45,199 nucleotides of DNA from Clostridiaceae bacterium OM02-2AC. GTDB taxonomy: Bacteria > Bacillota_I > Bacilli_A > Erysipelotrichales > Erysipelotrichaceae. The translations under genes and the position numbers were made by a program. The DNA lies in contig QULU01000038.1 in the NCBI GenBank assembly GCA_003481775.1, positions 1 to 45,199 on the forward strand. Direction: 5' to 3'. Positions 16,478-24,479 of the stretch are shown here, piece after piece (the first letter of the stretch is position 1; each line of letters starts with the position of its first letter). The notes beneath the pieces were generated by a model, which worked only from the letters and a program-made list of their open reading frames with translations, was not told where the DNA came from and searched no databases.

Positions 16478-17080
16478 ATGCTAAAATTAAACTCGATAAA
16501 TAAAGCCTTTAAACATCAAACCGTACTTAATGATATCAATTTAGAAATCAAAGAAGGTGAATTAATCCACATCAGCGGAATTAACGGTTCGGGTAAAACA
16601 ACCCTACTCAAAATTATATCCGGTCTTATCAAACCTGAAGACGGACAGCTCATTCTTGACAGTTCAGTAAAAATAGGAGCGTTAATAGAAAATCCTACAT
16701 TCATAGAAAATGAAAACATGGCTTTTAATTTAAGATTCTTGTATACGTTAACGCATAAATATGATGAATCAAAAGTAAAGGATTTAACAAAACTATTCTT
16801 ATTAGACTATATTTCCAAAACTCCAATAAAAAAATACAGTTTAGGCATGCGCCAAAAAGTAGGTATTATTCAGGCAATCATGGAAAATCAAAATTTAATT
16901 TTACTTGATGAGCCAACTAGAGGTTTGGATAAAGAAAGTATAAAGATATTTAATAAAGCTATTTATAAATTAATTAAGGAGAGAAAAAGTGTAATTATCT
17001 GTGCACATGATGGTATAGATAACATTGAATTTTCAGCTGAATATGAAATTAAAAATGGCCAATTATATAAAATCAATTAA
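16478..17080 (+). CDS. LanF-like ABC ATPase with E-loop (bacteriocin immunity type)
   Basis: 200 residues, paralogue of the ATPase at 10570 along its whole length. Walker A INGSGKTT is at about 35-42, the E-loop IGALIENPTFIE carries glutamate instead of the Q-loop glutamine, the signature is YSLGMRQKVGIIQAIM, Walker B LILLDEP, switch His in ICAHDGIDN. Start ATG has AAGGAG upstream. It drives export or expulsion of a hydrophobic peptide in the LanFEG model. The two cassettes have diverged enough that they may recognise different peptides. Confidence 0.9.
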   Translation: MLKLNSINKAFKHQTVLNDINLEIKEGELIHISGINGSGKTTLLKIISGLIKPEDGQLILDSSVKIGALIENPTFIENENMAFNLRFLYTLTHKYDESKVKDLTKLFLLDYISKTPIKKYSLGMRQKVGIIQAIMENQNLILLDEPTRGLDKESIKIFNKAIYKLIKERKSVIICAHDGIDNIEFSAEYEIKNGQLYKIN

Positions 17081-17555
17081 AGCAAAATATCTATTTGCTT
17101 ATTGCATAACCTACTTTACTATTAATCTTTGTATTTATGAAAATGAATCAAAATTAGATATTATTTTGTTTTTACCTCATAATATCCTTCATTTTTCTTT
17201 ATCCTCGCTTTTAATTTTAGCTCAAACTCTATTTTATGTAGACAATATCATGTATTACATCCACCTGGAAAATGAGATAAAAATACGAATCCATAACCAG
17301 TATAAGAACGTGATTATAAACAGATTATTTATCTGCTATCTACTGGAAGTCATCTTAAACACTTTAATTTTTGTATTTTTTTATCACATCGATATAAAAA
17401 TAGAAGCATTGATACTTCTATTGACCTTTATTTACATAATGATTTTCACTTTCCTTTGTATATTCATGAAGAAGGATACATTTAAACATATCATAATAGT
17501 AAATTATTTGTTATCACTATTTATAAGATTTGCTATAACATCATTTTTAAAATAA
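17055..17555 (+). CDS. small ABC-associated membrane protein
   Basis: About 166 residues from MANYIKSIKAKYLFAY, with four or five hydrophobic helices. It overlaps the ATPase end by 26 nt. No good ribosome binding site is seen, so translation is probably coupled. I chose 17055 because the N-terminus then matches that of the 15956 product; an ATG at 17043 is possible. It is the second small permease-like subunit of this cassette. Only 6 nt separate its stop from the convergent response regulator gene, with no terminator between them. Confidence 0.6.
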   Translation: MANYIKSIKAKYLFAYCITYFTINLCIYENESKLDIILFLPHNILHFSLSSLLILAQTLFYVDNIMYYIHLENEIKIRIHNQYKNVIINRLFICYLLEVILNTLIFVFFYHIDIKIEALILLLTFIYIMIFTFLCIFMKKDTFKHIIIVNYLLSLFIRFAITSFLK

Positions 17556-17561
17556 TTTCTT

Positions 17562-18248
17562 CTAGTGACAATGCCTTAAATATTTTTCATAGCATGACTT
17601 TCTAATGCTTCTGCTCACTTTAAACTTACTAGAGTTAACCATTTCAATCATATCACCTTTAAACCTGCTAATATGATGCATATTAACCCATACCCCTCTT
17701 CTTATATGAAGCAAAGAATCTAAGCTCATAATTGTATCTAAATCCTCATCATTTGAACGAATCATAATATCTTTATCTTTTGTCACAATATGTCTATAAT
17801 TACCGTCGCTCATTACATAAAGAATTTGCATTAAATCAATTTTTATTCCTTCGGATTTCAGTAATACAAAATCCCTAGTATTGGAGTTAAGCTTAATTTT
17901 CACTTCTTTCAATACTCTAACCAGCTCATTTTTTAAATCATCTTTCACTATAAAATCAAATGGATGAAAATTATAACCTTCAAGCTTATAATTTTCATGG
18001 CTTGACATAAAAATAAAAACTGCATCTTTATTTTTTTCATATATTTTTTTTGCTATATCAAACCCAGATTGACTTGGCATTTCAATATCCAGGAAATAAG
18101 CATCATATGCAGTATCAAATAAAAAAATTTCATCTGTAGCATATGTACACTCAAAAGTATTTGGATACGCATCCTCAACTGTTTCCTGTATTTTCCTTTT
18201 TAAATATTTTATATCATCATCACAAAATAATAATTTATATCTGTTCAT
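17562..18248 (-). CDS. LytTR-family response regulator
   Basis: About 228 residues. A receiver domain (CDDD near 9-12; AYFLDIEMPSQSG with Asp near 54) is joined to a LytTR DNA-binding domain (about 125-225; LLHIRRGVWVNMHHISRF). The ATG at 18248 has GGTGAG upstream. It is the natural partner of the AgrC-like kinase at 12161-13504, which has no other regulator nearby. The pair is on the same strand but interrupted by a plus-strand secreted protein/ABC cassette. Its promoter is covered by a 27-bp palindrome. Confidence 0.92.
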   Translation of the reverse strand: MNRYKLLFCDDDIKYLKRKIQETVEDAYPNTFECTYATDEIFLFDTAYDAYFLDIEMPSQSGFDIAKKIYEKNKDAVFIFMSSHENYKLEGYNFHPFDFIVKDDLKNELVRVLKEVKIKLNSNTRDFVLLKSEGIKIDLMQILYVMSDGNYRHIVTKDKDIMIRSNDEDLDTIMSLDSLLHIRRGVWVNMHHISRFKGDMIEMVNSSKFKVSRSIRKSCYEKYLRHCH

Positions 18249-18266
18249 TATACTCACCCATCTTCT

Positions 18267-18293
18267 CATTAACATTATACCAAAATGTTAATG
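18267..18293. promoter_or_regulatory. palindromic operator over the response regulator promoter
   Basis: CATTAACATT (18267-18276) and AATGTTAATG (18284-18293) are perfect 10-bp arms around 7 nt. The minus-strand -10 TATAAT (18279-18274) lies inside. The -35 is poor. Symmetric placement over a -10 suggests a repressor site. LytTR proteins normally bind direct repeats, so the binder is probably another protein. Confidence 0.55.
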
Positions 18294-18339
18294 ATATTTT
18301 TACATTCTCTATTTAACAGTTCTAATTCTAACGAAATGA

Positions 18340-19689
18340 TTATCTCTCTGACATATCTGTCCATTTCATATCCTTTAAGAACCACCCCAGCAATACGATA
18401 CCTTTCCCGATCGAACTAATCGTAATTGCCCACCAGACGCCATTCAGCCCCAGCCATCTTCCCAGCAATATCGCCATCGGTATTCGTGCACCGGTTAACG
18501 TGATACTTACAATGGATGGAGGCAGCGTTTTTCCAAGTCCGCTGAAAGCGCCTGCTGTTGTGATTTCCATACACATAAACAGCTGAGAAACACCAAGAAT
18601 ACGAAGATAATCCACCCCCATTGGCAACACCTCCGCCTCCTGAATAAAGACCTGAAAGATGAGCTGTGGAAAAACGATCAGAACAAGAGAACAGAACACA
18701 CCCCAGGACAGCATGACAATCATGGAGAGCCGATACCCCTCCCGGATTCTATCTGTATTCTTCGCACCATGGTTCTGAGCCACAAAGCTGTTTAAAGCCG
18801 CCGCATAGCCTTCCGCAGTCATCCAGGAAATGGATTCGATTTGTGAACCCACCTTTTGTACTGCCACGGCAGCGTCTCCCCAGCCTGCAATCAATCTTGC
18901 AATGACCATGGAAATACCGGAAAACAACATACTCTGCACAGCGGAAGGTAATCCGATACGGAAAATTTCTCTTGTATGCTGTGAAGAATAAGAATGCAGT
19001 ATATGGACATCACAGAACAAGACCGTATCCCGTAGTATGGTATACAGAAACAACAGCATAACCACCAGCTGTGCAAGTACTGTCGCAATTGCAGCCCCCG
19101 CAACACCCATCGGAGGAATTGCACCGAAACCGAAAATAAACAGCGGATCCAGCACGATATTCAAAACAAGCCCAATACCGGTTGCGATAAAGGAGGTTCT
19201 GCTGTTTCCCATCGCTGTCAGAATCCCGGTGAATATCTGATTCATAAAAGAAAATATGACCAGACCGCAGGTTATCATCAGATACAGCTTTGCATCCTGT
19301 ATGACCTGTGCGCTGTTCAGCTGAAAAAAGCCGATCATCTCGTCCGCAAACACAACAGACAGAATACCGAAGCCGATGGCGAATACAATTCCCATCTGAA
19401 TCGAGCTCTGTGCATAGGATGCGGCATCCTCCTTCTTCTGCGCCCCCAGCGCATGCCCAACCTTGATCTGACCGCCCATCTTCGCCAAAGTCGCCAGACC
19501 GTTGGACAGCCACATAAACATACCGGCTGCGCCAACGGACGCAACAGCACTTGCCCCGATTTTTCCAATCCATATCATGTCGATCAGATTATAGGCCATC
19601 TGAATCAGACTGGTTGCCATGATCGGCAATGCCAGCGCGCTTAATGCGGGAAGAATTTTTCCCTCCAGCAAATTGATACGTGTTTTCAT
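18340..19689 (-). CDS. MATE-family multidrug efflux transporter
   Basis: 449 residues with twelve predicted helices. The N-terminal motif ALALPIMATSLIQMAYNLID leads into MIWIGKIG, as in DinF/NorM-type MATE exporters, and the second half repeats the fold (RIGLPSAVQSMLFSG). It exchanges Na+ or H+ for cationic drugs or metabolites. It lies downstream of luxS but a terminator-like hairpin separates them. Base composition returns to the window average here, marking the right end of the AT-rich island. AGAGGG precedes the start. Confidence 0.93.
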   Translation of the reverse strand: MKTRINLLEGKILPALSALALPIMATSLIQMAYNLIDMIWIGKIGASAVASVGAAGMFMWLSNGLATLAKMGGQIKVGHALGAQKKEDAASYAQSSIQMGIVFAIGFGILSVVFADEMIGFFQLNSAQVIQDAKLYLMITCGLVIFSFMNQIFTGILTAMGNSRTSFIATGIGLVLNIVLDPLFIFGFGAIPPMGVAGAAIATVLAQLVVMLLFLYTILRDTVLFCDVHILHSYSSQHTREIFRIGLPSAVQSMLFSGISMVIARLIAGWGDAAVAVQKVGSQIESISWMTAEGYAAALNSFVAQNHGAKNTDRIREGYRLSMIVMLSWGVFCSLVLIVFPQLIFQVFIQEAEVLPMGVDYLRILGVSQLFMCMEITTAGAFSGLGKTLPPSIVSITLTGARIPMAILLGRWLGLNGVWWAITISSIGKGIVLLGWFLKDMKWTDMSER

Positions 19690-19705
19690 ATGTCACCCTC
19701 TTTCA

Positions 19706-19736
19706 AAAGAAAGGCTTCAGACCAATCCAGTCTGAA
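19706..19736 (-). terminator. terminator after luxS
   Basis: TTCAGAC (19716-19722) pairs with GTCTGAA (19730-19736). On the minus strand GCCTTTCTTTT follows. The U-run is interrupted, so some read-through into the MATE gene is possible. Confidence 0.6.
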
Positions 19737-19745
19737 ACCACTGAT

Positions 19746-20210
19746 TTATTGTGGATAAACGAGCTGTTCCTCGTTCCAGTCCTTCATCACCTGACCATAA
19801 GCCTTTGCATAGGATTTCGCCTTGGCAAGATCATGATCCAGATAATTGCCGCATTCCTTAGACTCCTGTGCGCCTGGGATATCTCCCTCAAATCCCGCAA
19901 TAAACGCCATCGTATCCTTAACCAGCTGCACCGCCTGCGCCTTACTGATAGAATCTCTCGTTAGAAAGTAGAAGCCTGTTCTGCAGCCCATCGGCCCGGC
20001 ATAAATCACCGCATTACTGTATACCGAATTTCTTACATAGGTAGCGAACAGATGCTCAAAGGTATGAAGACCATCATTATCCAGATACATACCGCAGTTT
20101 GGCTTCACCATTCTAAGGTCATAGGTAATAATATCTCCATCGATTCTTGATATATACATTCCTTTATCCAGGATGTCATGATCAATACAAAAGCTAGTAA
20201 TTTTTTCCAT
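19746..20210 (-). CDS. luxS: S-ribosylhomocysteine lyase LuxS
   Basis: 154 residues. It splits S-ribosylhomocysteine into homocysteine and DPD, the AI-2 precursor. The metal ligands are visible: HTFEH (His near 49 and 53) and CGNYLDHDL (Cys near 120), with the catalytic Cys in GCRTGFY (near 76). I chose the ATG at 20210 (AGAGGTG upstream), which gives the normal family length; the frame is open upstream without support. It stands alone under its own promoter; no pfs or metE-type neighbour is present in this window. Confidence 0.97.
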   Translation of the reverse strand: MEKITSFCIDHDILDKGMYISRIDGDIITYDLRMVKPNCGMYLDNDGLHTFEHLFATYVRNSVYSNAVIYAGPMGCRTGFYFLTRDSISKAQAVQLVKDTMAFIAGFEGDIPGAQESKECGNYLDHDLAKAKSYAKAYGQVMKDWNEEQLVYPQ

Positions 20211-20232
20211 CTTATATTCACCTCTATGTACC

Positions 20233-20261
20233 ATTATAAAGGGATAAAACAAGACTGTCCA
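20233..20261 (-). promoter_or_regulatory. promoter of luxS
   Basis: On the minus strand TGGACA (20256-20261) and TATAAT (20233-20238) are spaced 17 bp, about 25 nt before the start codon region. Confidence 0.65.
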
Positions 20262-20404
20262 GCTGATTCCTTTGCAGAAACGGCAACAGCCAGTTTTTTC
20301 TTTCTCTGTTAAACGTTTTGCTGTAGTCATCCGCTTACAGATTTTATAATATATTCTTCTCTATAATATCTGGTTTAAAAGCATTCGGTTATTTCCTTCA
20401 AAAA

Positions 20405-20445
20405 AAGTATATATACTTCCTGTTTTCACGTTATAATACAGGAAG
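20405..20445 (+). promoter_or_regulatory. palindrome-covered promoter of the adenylyltransferase gene
   Basis: AAGTATATATACTT (20405-20418) is a perfect 14-bp palindrome covering the -35 position. Overlapping it, CTTCCTG (20416-20422) is mirrored by CAGGAAG (20439-20445) around the -10 TATAAT (20432-20437). No good -35 exists. This looks like repressor control; PadR, MarR and GntR families use such sites, but the binder is unknown. Confidence 0.5.
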
Positions 20446-20465
20446 AAAAGGAAAGCGGTGTACTT

Positions 20466-20537
20466 ATGGAAAAGCAGGAATACAGCTGCAAATTCTATCT
20501 CCACCGCACTGCCAAAGGACAAGGTGAACCTTCATGA
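20466..20537 (+). CDS. possible 23-residue leader peptide
   Basis: A short frame MEKQEYSCKFYLHRTAKGQG plus three residues ends TCATGA, overlapping the start of the adenylyltransferase gene (ATGA). It has GGAAAGCGGTG upstream. It could be a leader peptide coupling translation to the resistance gene. No attenuator stem pair was found, and the downstream gene has its own AAGGTG ribosome binding site inside the frame, so this may be chance. Confidence 0.35.
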   Translation: MEKQEYSCKFYLHRTAKGQGEPS

Positions 20538-21400
20538 GAACAAAAGACGAAATGATGAAGCTGCTGGTCAACACAGCTGCGCAGGATGAACGGATACGGG
20601 CTGCTTATCTGGAAGGCTCCCGTGTAAACCCGGATGTACCCAAGGATATGTTTCAGGATTATGATGTCGTATATGTCGTAAAAGAAACAGCTTCCTTTCA
20701 AAAGGATAACGGCTGGATTGATCGTTTCGGTGAACGGCTTTATATGCAGTATCCGGAAGACAGTGTATATGATCCAGGAGATAAAGAAAACTGTTACGGG
20801 TGGCTTATGCAGTTGCAGGACGGAAACCGGATTGATCTTCATGTCTGCACACTAGACTATGCAAAGACACATTTGGAAGCCTATCAAATTCTGCTTGACA
20901 AGGATGGAATCCTCCCGCAGCCAAGTAAAAAAGCACTTCAGCTATACTGGATTCAAAAGCCTTCACAACAGCAGTTTTCCTGTACCTGTAATGAATATTG
21001 GTGGTGTTTGAATAATGTCGCGAAGGGATTAAAACGAAATGAACTCCCCTATGCACTGGATGTTATCGATTTTACACTGCGGCCTATGCTAAAACGTCTA
21101 TTGGAATGGAAAATCGGCATTTCCTATAACTTTCAAATCAGTGCCGGAAAATGCGGAAAGTATATGAAACAGCTGCTGCCGAATGCTGTATATCAGACCT
21201 TTCTAGCAACCTACGCAAAAGCTGATAGCGAGGCGCTGTGGCAGGCGGTGTTTACGATGTGTGAGCTGTTTCATGAAACAGCTATAGAGATAGGATGTCA
21301 GCTTGATTTGACCTACAATACCTTGGAGGCATTAAACAGTATGAAGTATCTGAGGGATGTCTATTTTCTACCCAGGGACGCGAAAGAACTATATAAATAA
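20534..21400 (+). CDS. aminoglycoside 6-adenylyltransferase (ANT(6)/AadK family)
   Basis: 288 residues, the usual length of the family. The nucleotidyltransferase motif is seen as LEGSRVNPDVPKDMFQDYDV (GSR plus the DYDV acidic pair), followed by IDLHVCTLDYA with the third acidic residue. The C-terminal helical domain with EYWWCLNNVAKGL matches ANT(6). The family adds AMP to the 6-hydroxyl of streptomycin and confers resistance. It is probably an intrinsic chromosomal gene rather than a mobile cassette; base composition is ordinary. Whether it gives resistance is untested. Confidence 0.9.
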   Translation: MRTKDEMMKLLVNTAAQDERIRAAYLEGSRVNPDVPKDMFQDYDVVYVVKETASFQKDNGWIDRFGERLYMQYPEDSVYDPGDKENCYGWLMQLQDGNRIDLHVCTLDYAKTHLEAYQILLDKDGILPQPSKKALQLYWIQKPSQQQFSCTCNEYWWCLNNVAKGLKRNELPYALDVIDFTLRPMLKRLLEWKIGISYNFQISAGKCGKYMKQLLPNAVYQTFLATYAKADSEALWQAVFTMCELFHETAIEIGCQLDLTYNTLEALNSMKYLRDVYFLPRDAKELYK

Positions 21401-21563
21401 AAGCAGGGCCTATTCTTTTGAGTGCTGTCACGCTGTAAACAAGAAAACAGGATATAGGGAATGTATGATATAAAGCGAAATCAAATTCCAGACATAGCAT
21501 TTTGGTGATTTCCCCATAACAAATACACAGGACGATGATGTATAGAATCACCGCCCTGCTTTT
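21399..21563. mobile_element. 165-bp element with terminal inverted repeats (MITE-like)
   Basis: AAAAGCAGGGC (21399-21409) and GCCCTGCTTTT (21553-21563) are perfect 11-bp terminal inverted repeats. The left arm overlaps the stop of the adenylyltransferase gene; the right arm ends 2 nt before the stop of the convergent regulator. An inner stem GAAATCA (21477-21483) / TGATTTC (21506-21512) is present. No coding potential is seen. It could be a small non-autonomous transposable element, or a structured transcript end shared by the convergent genes. Target duplication is not evident. Confidence 0.4.
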
Positions 21564-21565
21564 TA

Positions 21566-23641
21566 CTATTGATTTTCTTTCAAATACACCATAACCTCAT
21601 CGCTGTTCTCCGCCTGATCCAGCATATCGAAAAATTCCTGCCTATTAAACATCTCCAGAAGCTCTGCCATGGCACACAGATGCGTCTGATTATCCGTAGC
21701 GCTCAAACTGAAAATATATTTTACTGGGTCATTGTCACGGTTACCAAACTCAATAGCGCTGTTTAATACGCCAACTCCCAGTGCAACTGACAACGCTCCT
21801 GCTTCCGGCTTCACATGCGGCAGCGCCACATGCTTTGTAATCACGATATACGGCCCTACGATTCGTACACTGCTAATGGTTTCCTCCACATAATTCTGTG
21901 TGATATAGCCATGCTGTACCATTGGCTCATAGGCCTTCCGCACAGCCTCCTCCCAATTATCAGCATCCAAATGCAGACGGATCAGCTCCGGCTTCACCAT
22001 ATCCGCAAGATGCAGGACACGTTCCTCCTGTGTAGTAGTGTCAATATGGGAGAAATACGTAATTAGCTCATTATACAATGCATGCTCATCCTGAACATCC
22101 GCATATTTCGCTACAATCCCCATCACGACATCGACATTGGGCTGTTTAAGAAAATGACTTCCCATCTGCATATAGACCTCGCGCATGACCTGGTAGCGCT
22201 CTGCGATAGACATGACCGGACTTACCCGAATGACAGGCGCATGAATGTCTGCCCCCAAAGAAACATAGCTTGTGGAGAATATGATATCCACATGCTCCTT
22301 GATATCGTGAATATGCGAGGTTTCCAGCGGTGGCAAAAAATGCAGCTCGGGAAACATTCCGGTAAGCTCGTTATAAAGAATGGCAGAGCTGCCGATTCCA
22401 TTGGAGCACACAACCAGTGCAGTCTTCTGCTTTGCGATTTCAAACGCTTTCTGATCGGAGTAAATGGAAGCAAAATGCATGGTCAGGTATGCAATCTCCC
22501 CCGCCGGGATATCTCCACCAAAAATTACATGAAACGGCTTCATGGTTTCCTCTACAAGCTGATACAGCTGTCGGTATTCCTCCCTCACCTTGTCACACAG
22601 TGGATTGAAAATCGGCAGACGGCAGAGCAGGCGGTAATAGGCAGGGCGAAAATGAGAATACAGCTGAATGAAGATTTCCTCGGTGTTGCGGTAATGAGCT
22701 CCGCTCAGATATTCAAAACGGGTCATGATTTTTCCGATGATATCGGAGATCAGTATGCAATCCTTGGTCTCCTCATTGATATCGCCAAAGGAAATTCCCA
22801 GAATCCACGAGGAGATATAATTGATATCCGTGTTTGTAATATTGTCGGTGTTCTTGTAATTCTTTAACAGCTCCACCGTAAACTCATATTCCTTCATCGA
22901 GGCGATTGCCTCCATATCCATCAGCGCATGAATTTCTTCCTCTACATTTTTTCCACTCTGCATACGCGCCTTCAGAAATATAAAGATATAGATAAACTCC
23001 ACCAGGCGGTCTTCTACAAATCGAATTTTATGCCGCTGTGCAAGCTCCGTGATCACCAGACGGGAATAATCAAAGATATCCAGATTGAAATCATCGATAA
23101 AGACATCAAAGATTTTAGCACTCTGTTCCTCGGCAAGCGTATAAATGACATACTTCATCATCATTCTGCGAATTTCCATCTCGGAGCCAATCAGATAATA
23201 GCCCTTGGTGCGATTGTTCCTCACTCGGATGCCGCGCTCCTCCAGCATTTGTGTCAGCTCCTTGAAATCCAGCAGCACCGTGCTCCTGCTTACGCCAAGA
23301 GAATCAATGAAATCACTCAATGACAGATATTCGCTATTCATAAACAGCATCAGATACATATAGATCTGACGTTCCTTTTTATTCATATAATACTGGCTGC
23401 TTTGGTTCATTTCCTGAAGCAGCTCCTCCAGCTTCTGCCGTGCTTTGGAATCCAATCGAATTTCCTTTGCTGTTCCAATGGTGATAAGTGGAACATGATG
23501 CTGCCGCAGCAAATCGTTTACCTTTTCAATTCGATAGGTTGCCTGACGACGGGTAATGCCGCCGCTTACTTCGATATCCTTCAGAGTGAGATAAGGCTTA
23601 TTGGACAGCACCTGCATAAGTGCCATGAGTTCATTATCCAT
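21566..23641 (-). CDS. PRD-containing PTS regulator with EIIB and EIIA domains (MtlR/LicR type)
   Basis: About 691 residues. In order: winged helix-turn-helix regions (about 1-165; ITRRQATYRIEKVND and LGVSRSTVLLDFKEL), two PRD domains (about 180-395), an EIIB-like domain with Cys in LVVCSNGIGSS (about 405-490), and an EIIA domain with the phospho-His in ITKHVALPHVKPEAGAL (about 545-690). PTS phosphorylation of these sites switches such activators on and off. The EIIA domain is a close relative of the EIIA at 28954-29397, so the regulator probably monitors that PTS. I chose the ATG at 23641, 7 nt after GGGGAGG. It has its own promoter and operator. Confidence 0.93.
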   Translation of the reverse strand: MDNELMALMQVLSNKPYLTLKDIEVSGGITRRQATYRIEKVNDLLRQHHVPLITIGTAKEIRLDSKARQKLEELLQEMNQSSQYYMNKKERQIYMYLMLFMNSEYLSLSDFIDSLGVSRSTVLLDFKELTQMLEERGIRVRNNRTKGYYLIGSEMEIRRMMMKYVIYTLAEEQSAKIFDVFIDDFNLDIFDYSRLVITELAQRHKIRFVEDRLVEFIYIFIFLKARMQSGKNVEEEIHALMDMEAIASMKEYEFTVELLKNYKNTDNITNTDINYISSWILGISFGDINEETKDCILISDIIGKIMTRFEYLSGAHYRNTEEIFIQLYSHFRPAYYRLLCRLPIFNPLCDKVREEYRQLYQLVEETMKPFHVIFGGDIPAGEIAYLTMHFASIYSDQKAFEIAKQKTALVVCSNGIGSSAILYNELTGMFPELHFLPPLETSHIHDIKEHVDIIFSTSYVSLGADIHAPVIRVSPVMSIAERYQVMREVYMQMGSHFLKQPNVDVVMGIVAKYADVQDEHALYNELITYFSHIDTTTQEERVLHLADMVKPELIRLHLDADNWEEAVRKAYEPMVQHGYITQNYVEETISSVRIVGPYIVITKHVALPHVKPEAGALSVALGVGVLNSAIEFGNRDNDPVKYIFSLSATDNQTHLCAMAELLEMFNRQEFFDMLDQAENSDEVMVYLKENQ

Positions 23642-23674
23642 ACACATACCTCCCCATATGATGCTTACAACTAG

Positions 23675-23703
23675 ATTTTATCTGAAAACGGTATCACTGA
23701 CAA
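23675..23703 (-). promoter_or_regulatory. promoter of the PRD regulator gene
   Basis: On the minus strand TTGTCA (23698-23703) and TAAAAT (23675-23680) are spaced 17 bp. Confidence 0.6.
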
Positions 23704-23720
23704 AGTGTTTTCGGTACAAG

Positions 23721-23743
23721 TTTTGTTTTGCTTGCGCACAAAC
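23721..23743. promoter_or_regulatory. shared operator motif, copy 2
   Basis: TTTTGTTTTGCTTGCGCACA followed by AA matches the sequence at 29576-29597 in TTTTGTTTTG and GCGCACAAA, differing only in the three bases between them. The ideal form would be the palindrome TTTGTGCGCACAAA. It lies 18-40 bp upstream of the regulator -35, a position fit for an activator. Likely bound by the PRD regulator itself. Confidence 0.55.
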
Positions 23744-23752
23744 CTTGAACTC

Positions 23753-23782
23753 AAAAAAAGGCGCCGCTCATCATACGCCTTT
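23753..23782 (-). terminator. terminator of the sugar-acid operon
   Basis: AAAGGCG (23757-23763) pairs with CGCCTTT (23776-23782); on the minus strand a run of seven T follows. It ends the operon after the KDPG-aldolase-like gene and separates it from the regulator. Confidence 0.8.
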
Positions 23783-23809
23783 CATTGTATCATAATGCCT
23801 TTTAAAATG

Positions 23810-24460
23810 TTATCCTACCGTAGTTTCCATTTCCTGTCTTGCTTCATCGATCAGCGTTCTGATAGAACGTGCATTTTCCGTAATTTCTTCCCGGCTGCCT
23901 TTTGTAAGAAGCGAGCCGAAGCCGCAGCAGTCCACACCGCGCTGCACATAATCCTTCAGATTATTCAGATCAATTCCCCCGCTCGCAAGAATCGGCATAT
24001 AGGGAATCGGTGTCTTGAATACGGATACCAGCTTGGGACCATAGAAATCGGAAATTGGAAACGCCTTGATAAAGGCTGCCCCTGCTTCCAGGGCCTGAAG
24101 TGCTTCCGTTAATGTCGTACAGCCCGGCGCATAGGGAATCTGATACCGGTTGCACATAACGGCTGCCTCCTGAGAAAAATTCGGTGCTATGATAAACTGC
24201 GCATTGTGAAGGATGGCATGTCTGGCTGTTTCACTGTCAAGCACGGTTCCTGCTCCGATGATCAGACGATCCTGAAATTTCTCACGCAAAGCCTGAATCA
24301 CCTCACCTGCATTGGGCAGTGTATAACTGATTTCAAGACAGGTGACTCCCCCATCCAGACACCCGTTTGCTATTTCTATTCCCCGTTCTATCGTCTCGAC
24401 ACGAACGATTGCCATAGCGCCTGTTTCCACTATGCGTTTTGTTAGCTCTGCTTTCTGCAT
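23810..24460 (-). CDS. eda: KDPG/KHG aldolase family protein
   Basis: 216 residues, normal for class I 2-keto-3-deoxy-6-phosphogluconate aldolase. The Schiff-base lysine is in AAFIKAFP (near 132), with the supporting Glu in CLEISYT (near 43) and the phosphate/glycine motifs IGAGTVL and ASGGI. It should cleave a 2-keto-3-deoxy sugar acid phosphate into pyruvate and an aldehyde phosphate. I chose the ATG at 24460, 7 nt after AGGAGG. Last gene of the PTS operon, one of three unrelated aldolases there. Substrate may differ from KDPG. Confidence 0.92.
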   Translation of the reverse strand: MQKAELTKRIVETGAMAIVRVETIERGIEIANGCLDGGVTCLEISYTLPNAGEVIQALREKFQDRLIIGAGTVLDSETARHAILHNAQFIIAPNFSQEAAVMCNRYQIPYAPGCTTLTEALQALEAGAAFIKAFPISDFYGPKLVSVFKTPIPYMPILASGGIDLNNLKDYVQRGVDCCGFGSLLTKGSREEITENARSIRTLIDEARQEMETTVG

Positions 24461-24479
24461 ATACGTACCTCCTGTTTTT

